Source of the DNA: an uncultured Clostridia bacterium
GTDB taxonomy: Bacteria; Bacillota; Clostridia; Oscillospirales; Acutalibacteraceae
DNA: 15,073 nucleotides
Assembly: GCA_946626015.1 (NCBI GenBank)
Contig: CAMOTT010000034.1
Span: forward strand, 1 to 15,073
Direction of reading: 5' to 3'
Shown: piece by piece, positions 14,511 through 15,073 of the stretch
Position numbering within the stretch: position 1 is the first letter of the stretch
Layout: the number at the start of each line of letters is the position of its first letter
Notes under the pieces: generated by a model
Databases searched by the model: none
Told to the model about the DNA's origin: nothing
The model's input: only the letters and a program-made list of their open reading frames with translations
Made by a program: the position numbers and the translations under genes

Positions 14511-14738
14511 ATGCTTGAAGAGATCAAAAACACTATTTGTGATTACGTTATAATTGACCCGGAGGAGATAAACGAGGATTCAAAGCTGCGCTATGAGCTT
14601 GAGCTCAACTCCCTGGATCTTGTAAACATATCCGTTGACCTTGAAAGTAAGTTCGGCGTTTCGTTAGATACAAAAAAATTTCTTGCGCTCAAGACAGTTG
14701 GCGATATCATGAGCTACATCGAGGCTCTCAAGGCCTGA
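14511..14738 (+). CDS. Free-standing acyl/peptidyl carrier protein
   Basis: The 75-residue acidic protein is a carrier whose serine receives 4'-phosphopantetheine and then an acyl thioester. The attachment motif is LELNSLDLVN with Ser34; Asn33 replaces the Asp of the common DSL motif, and the following LVNISVDLESKFGV helix is typical of helix II, the partner-recognition helix. The C-terminal LKTVGDIMSYIEAL is the usual helix IV. It has AGGAG seven nt before its ATG and begins 28 nt after the condensation gene. Its place after a ligase and condensation protein argues for a dedicated carrier rather than the fatty-acid synthase AcpP. The phosphopantetheinyl transferase must be encoded elsewhere. 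Confidence 0.9.
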   Translation: MLEEIKNTICDYVIIDPEEINEDSKLRYELELNSLDLVNISVDLESKFGVSLDTKKFLALKTVGDIMSYIEALKA

Positions 14739-14760
14739 TAATTATTTAATATATGAATTT

Positions 14761-14793
14761 AGGGGCTGCGTTACGCAGCCCCTTTGTTCTTTG
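14761..14793 (+). terminator. Strong intrinsic terminator after the carrier gene
   Basis: AGGGGCTGCG (14761-14770) and CGCAGCCCCT (14774-14783) form a perfect, GC-rich 10-bp stem with a TTA loop, followed by TTGTTCTTTG. It ends the plus-strand operon 22 nt after the carrier stop. The convergent Smr gene ends at 14800, so the hairpin may also stop its transcript, although the minus-strand side has no clean U-tract. Confidence 0.88.
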
Positions 14794-14799
14794 CCTTTA

Positions 14800-15045
14800 T
14801 CAAAAAAATTCACGTAGGACCAGGTCTGTGATCCCGGCGTTGAGCGAGGCCTCCACCCGGAGCACCTTCGGGTTATTTTTATATGCGCTGCGCACCATGT
14901 TCCTGAGCTCTGTGCCTCCGTGATAACCGTGGACTATACGCAGCCGGTAAACTCCCCTTGACGCGCTTTTGAGCCTGCTGTCAATGAGAGTCTTGGCCTG
15001 AAACTTATTGAGCCCGTGCACATCTATCTCGCAAATTCCTTCCAA
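14800..15045 (-). CDS. Small stand-alone Smr-domain protein
   Basis: The 81-residue product is essentially one Smr (small MutS-related) domain, a fold with nuclease or nucleic-acid binding activity in MutS2 and ribosome-rescue proteins. The N-terminal IDVHGLNKFQAKTLID (residues 7-22, H10) matches the DLHGxxxxEA motif, and LRIVHGYHGGTELRNMV (35-51, H39) matches the second HGxGxGxL motif, with small changes. No MutS ATPase part is present. The start is a TTG at 15045, supported by GGAGG eight nt upstream (15054-15058); no in-frame ATG occurs in the remaining 28 nt. It is convergent with the ligase-condensation-carrier operon. The nucleic acid target is unknown. Confidence 0.82.
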   Translation of the reverse strand: MEGICEIDVHGLNKFQAKTLIDSRLKSASRGVYRLRIVHGYHGGTELRNMVRSAYKNNPKVLRVEASLNAGITDLVLREFF

Positions 15046-15073
15046 ATCTCGTACCTCCGAAAGTAAAAGTGGA

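Noticed and set aside
11524..14738. dlt (D-alanylation) operon reading of the ligase and carrier
   Set aside because: No DltB or DltD is present, a condensation domain lies between, and the ligase pocket lacks the amino-acid FDxS pattern.

Overview
The window looks like a chromosomal segment from a spore-forming member of the Clostridia, most likely a gut-type Oscillospiraceae/Ruminococcaceae relative. The evidence is the complete eight-gene spoIIIA operon, the order spoIIIA - asp23 - nusB - xseAB - ispA - dxs familiar from Firmicutes, Gram-positive style AGGAGG ribosome binding sites, tight head-to-tail spacing and mid-range GC. The taxon is an inference from gene content, not from a marker gene. 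No rRNA, tRNA, CRISPR array or insertion sequence was found, and no stretch over 300 bases lacks a gene.

Layout. (1) 1-4627, minus strand: a housekeeping operon that reads asp23-like, nusB, a TsaD/Kae1 paralogue, xseA, xseB, ispA and dxs (the last truncated by the window start). Genes overlap by 4 or 8 nt or lie close together, and a recognisable sigma-A promoter (TTGAGT-N16-TATAAT) drives it from the tail of spoIIIAH. (2) 4624-9532, minus strand: spoIIIAH to spoIIIAA, the mother-cell channel/secretion complex of the engulfed forespore, with a good candidate sigma-E promoter at 9504-9532. (3) 9541-11372, minus strand: a monocistronic cytosolic GH127/DUF1680-like glycoside hydrolase with its own sigma-A promoter and terminator. 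(4) 11456-14783, plus strand: a three-gene operon encoding a free-standing adenylate-forming ligase, a free-standing NRPS-type condensation protein and a free-standing acyl carrier protein, with its own promoter and a strong terminator. (5) 14800-15045, minus strand: a small Smr-domain protein with a TTG start.

The exciting part is region 4. The ligase has the features of a carboxylic/fatty-acid activating enzyme rather than an amino-acid adenylation domain; the carrier has a serine for phosphopantetheine; the condensation protein keeps the catalytic HHxxxD core. The simplest model is that the ligase loads an acyl group on the carrier and the condensation protein passes it to a soluble amine or amino acid, giving an N-acyl amide. 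This resembles the discrete A/C/T clusters described in gut Clostridia that make fatty acid amides by joining exogenous fatty acids and amines; substrate and product here are inference. Secondary points of interest are the TsaD paralogue placed where folD might be expected, a divergent zinc-site glycoside hydrolase, a 50-nt spoIIIAA/spoIIIAB coding overlap, and a perfect 12-bp palindrome between the divergent promoters of regions 3 and 4.
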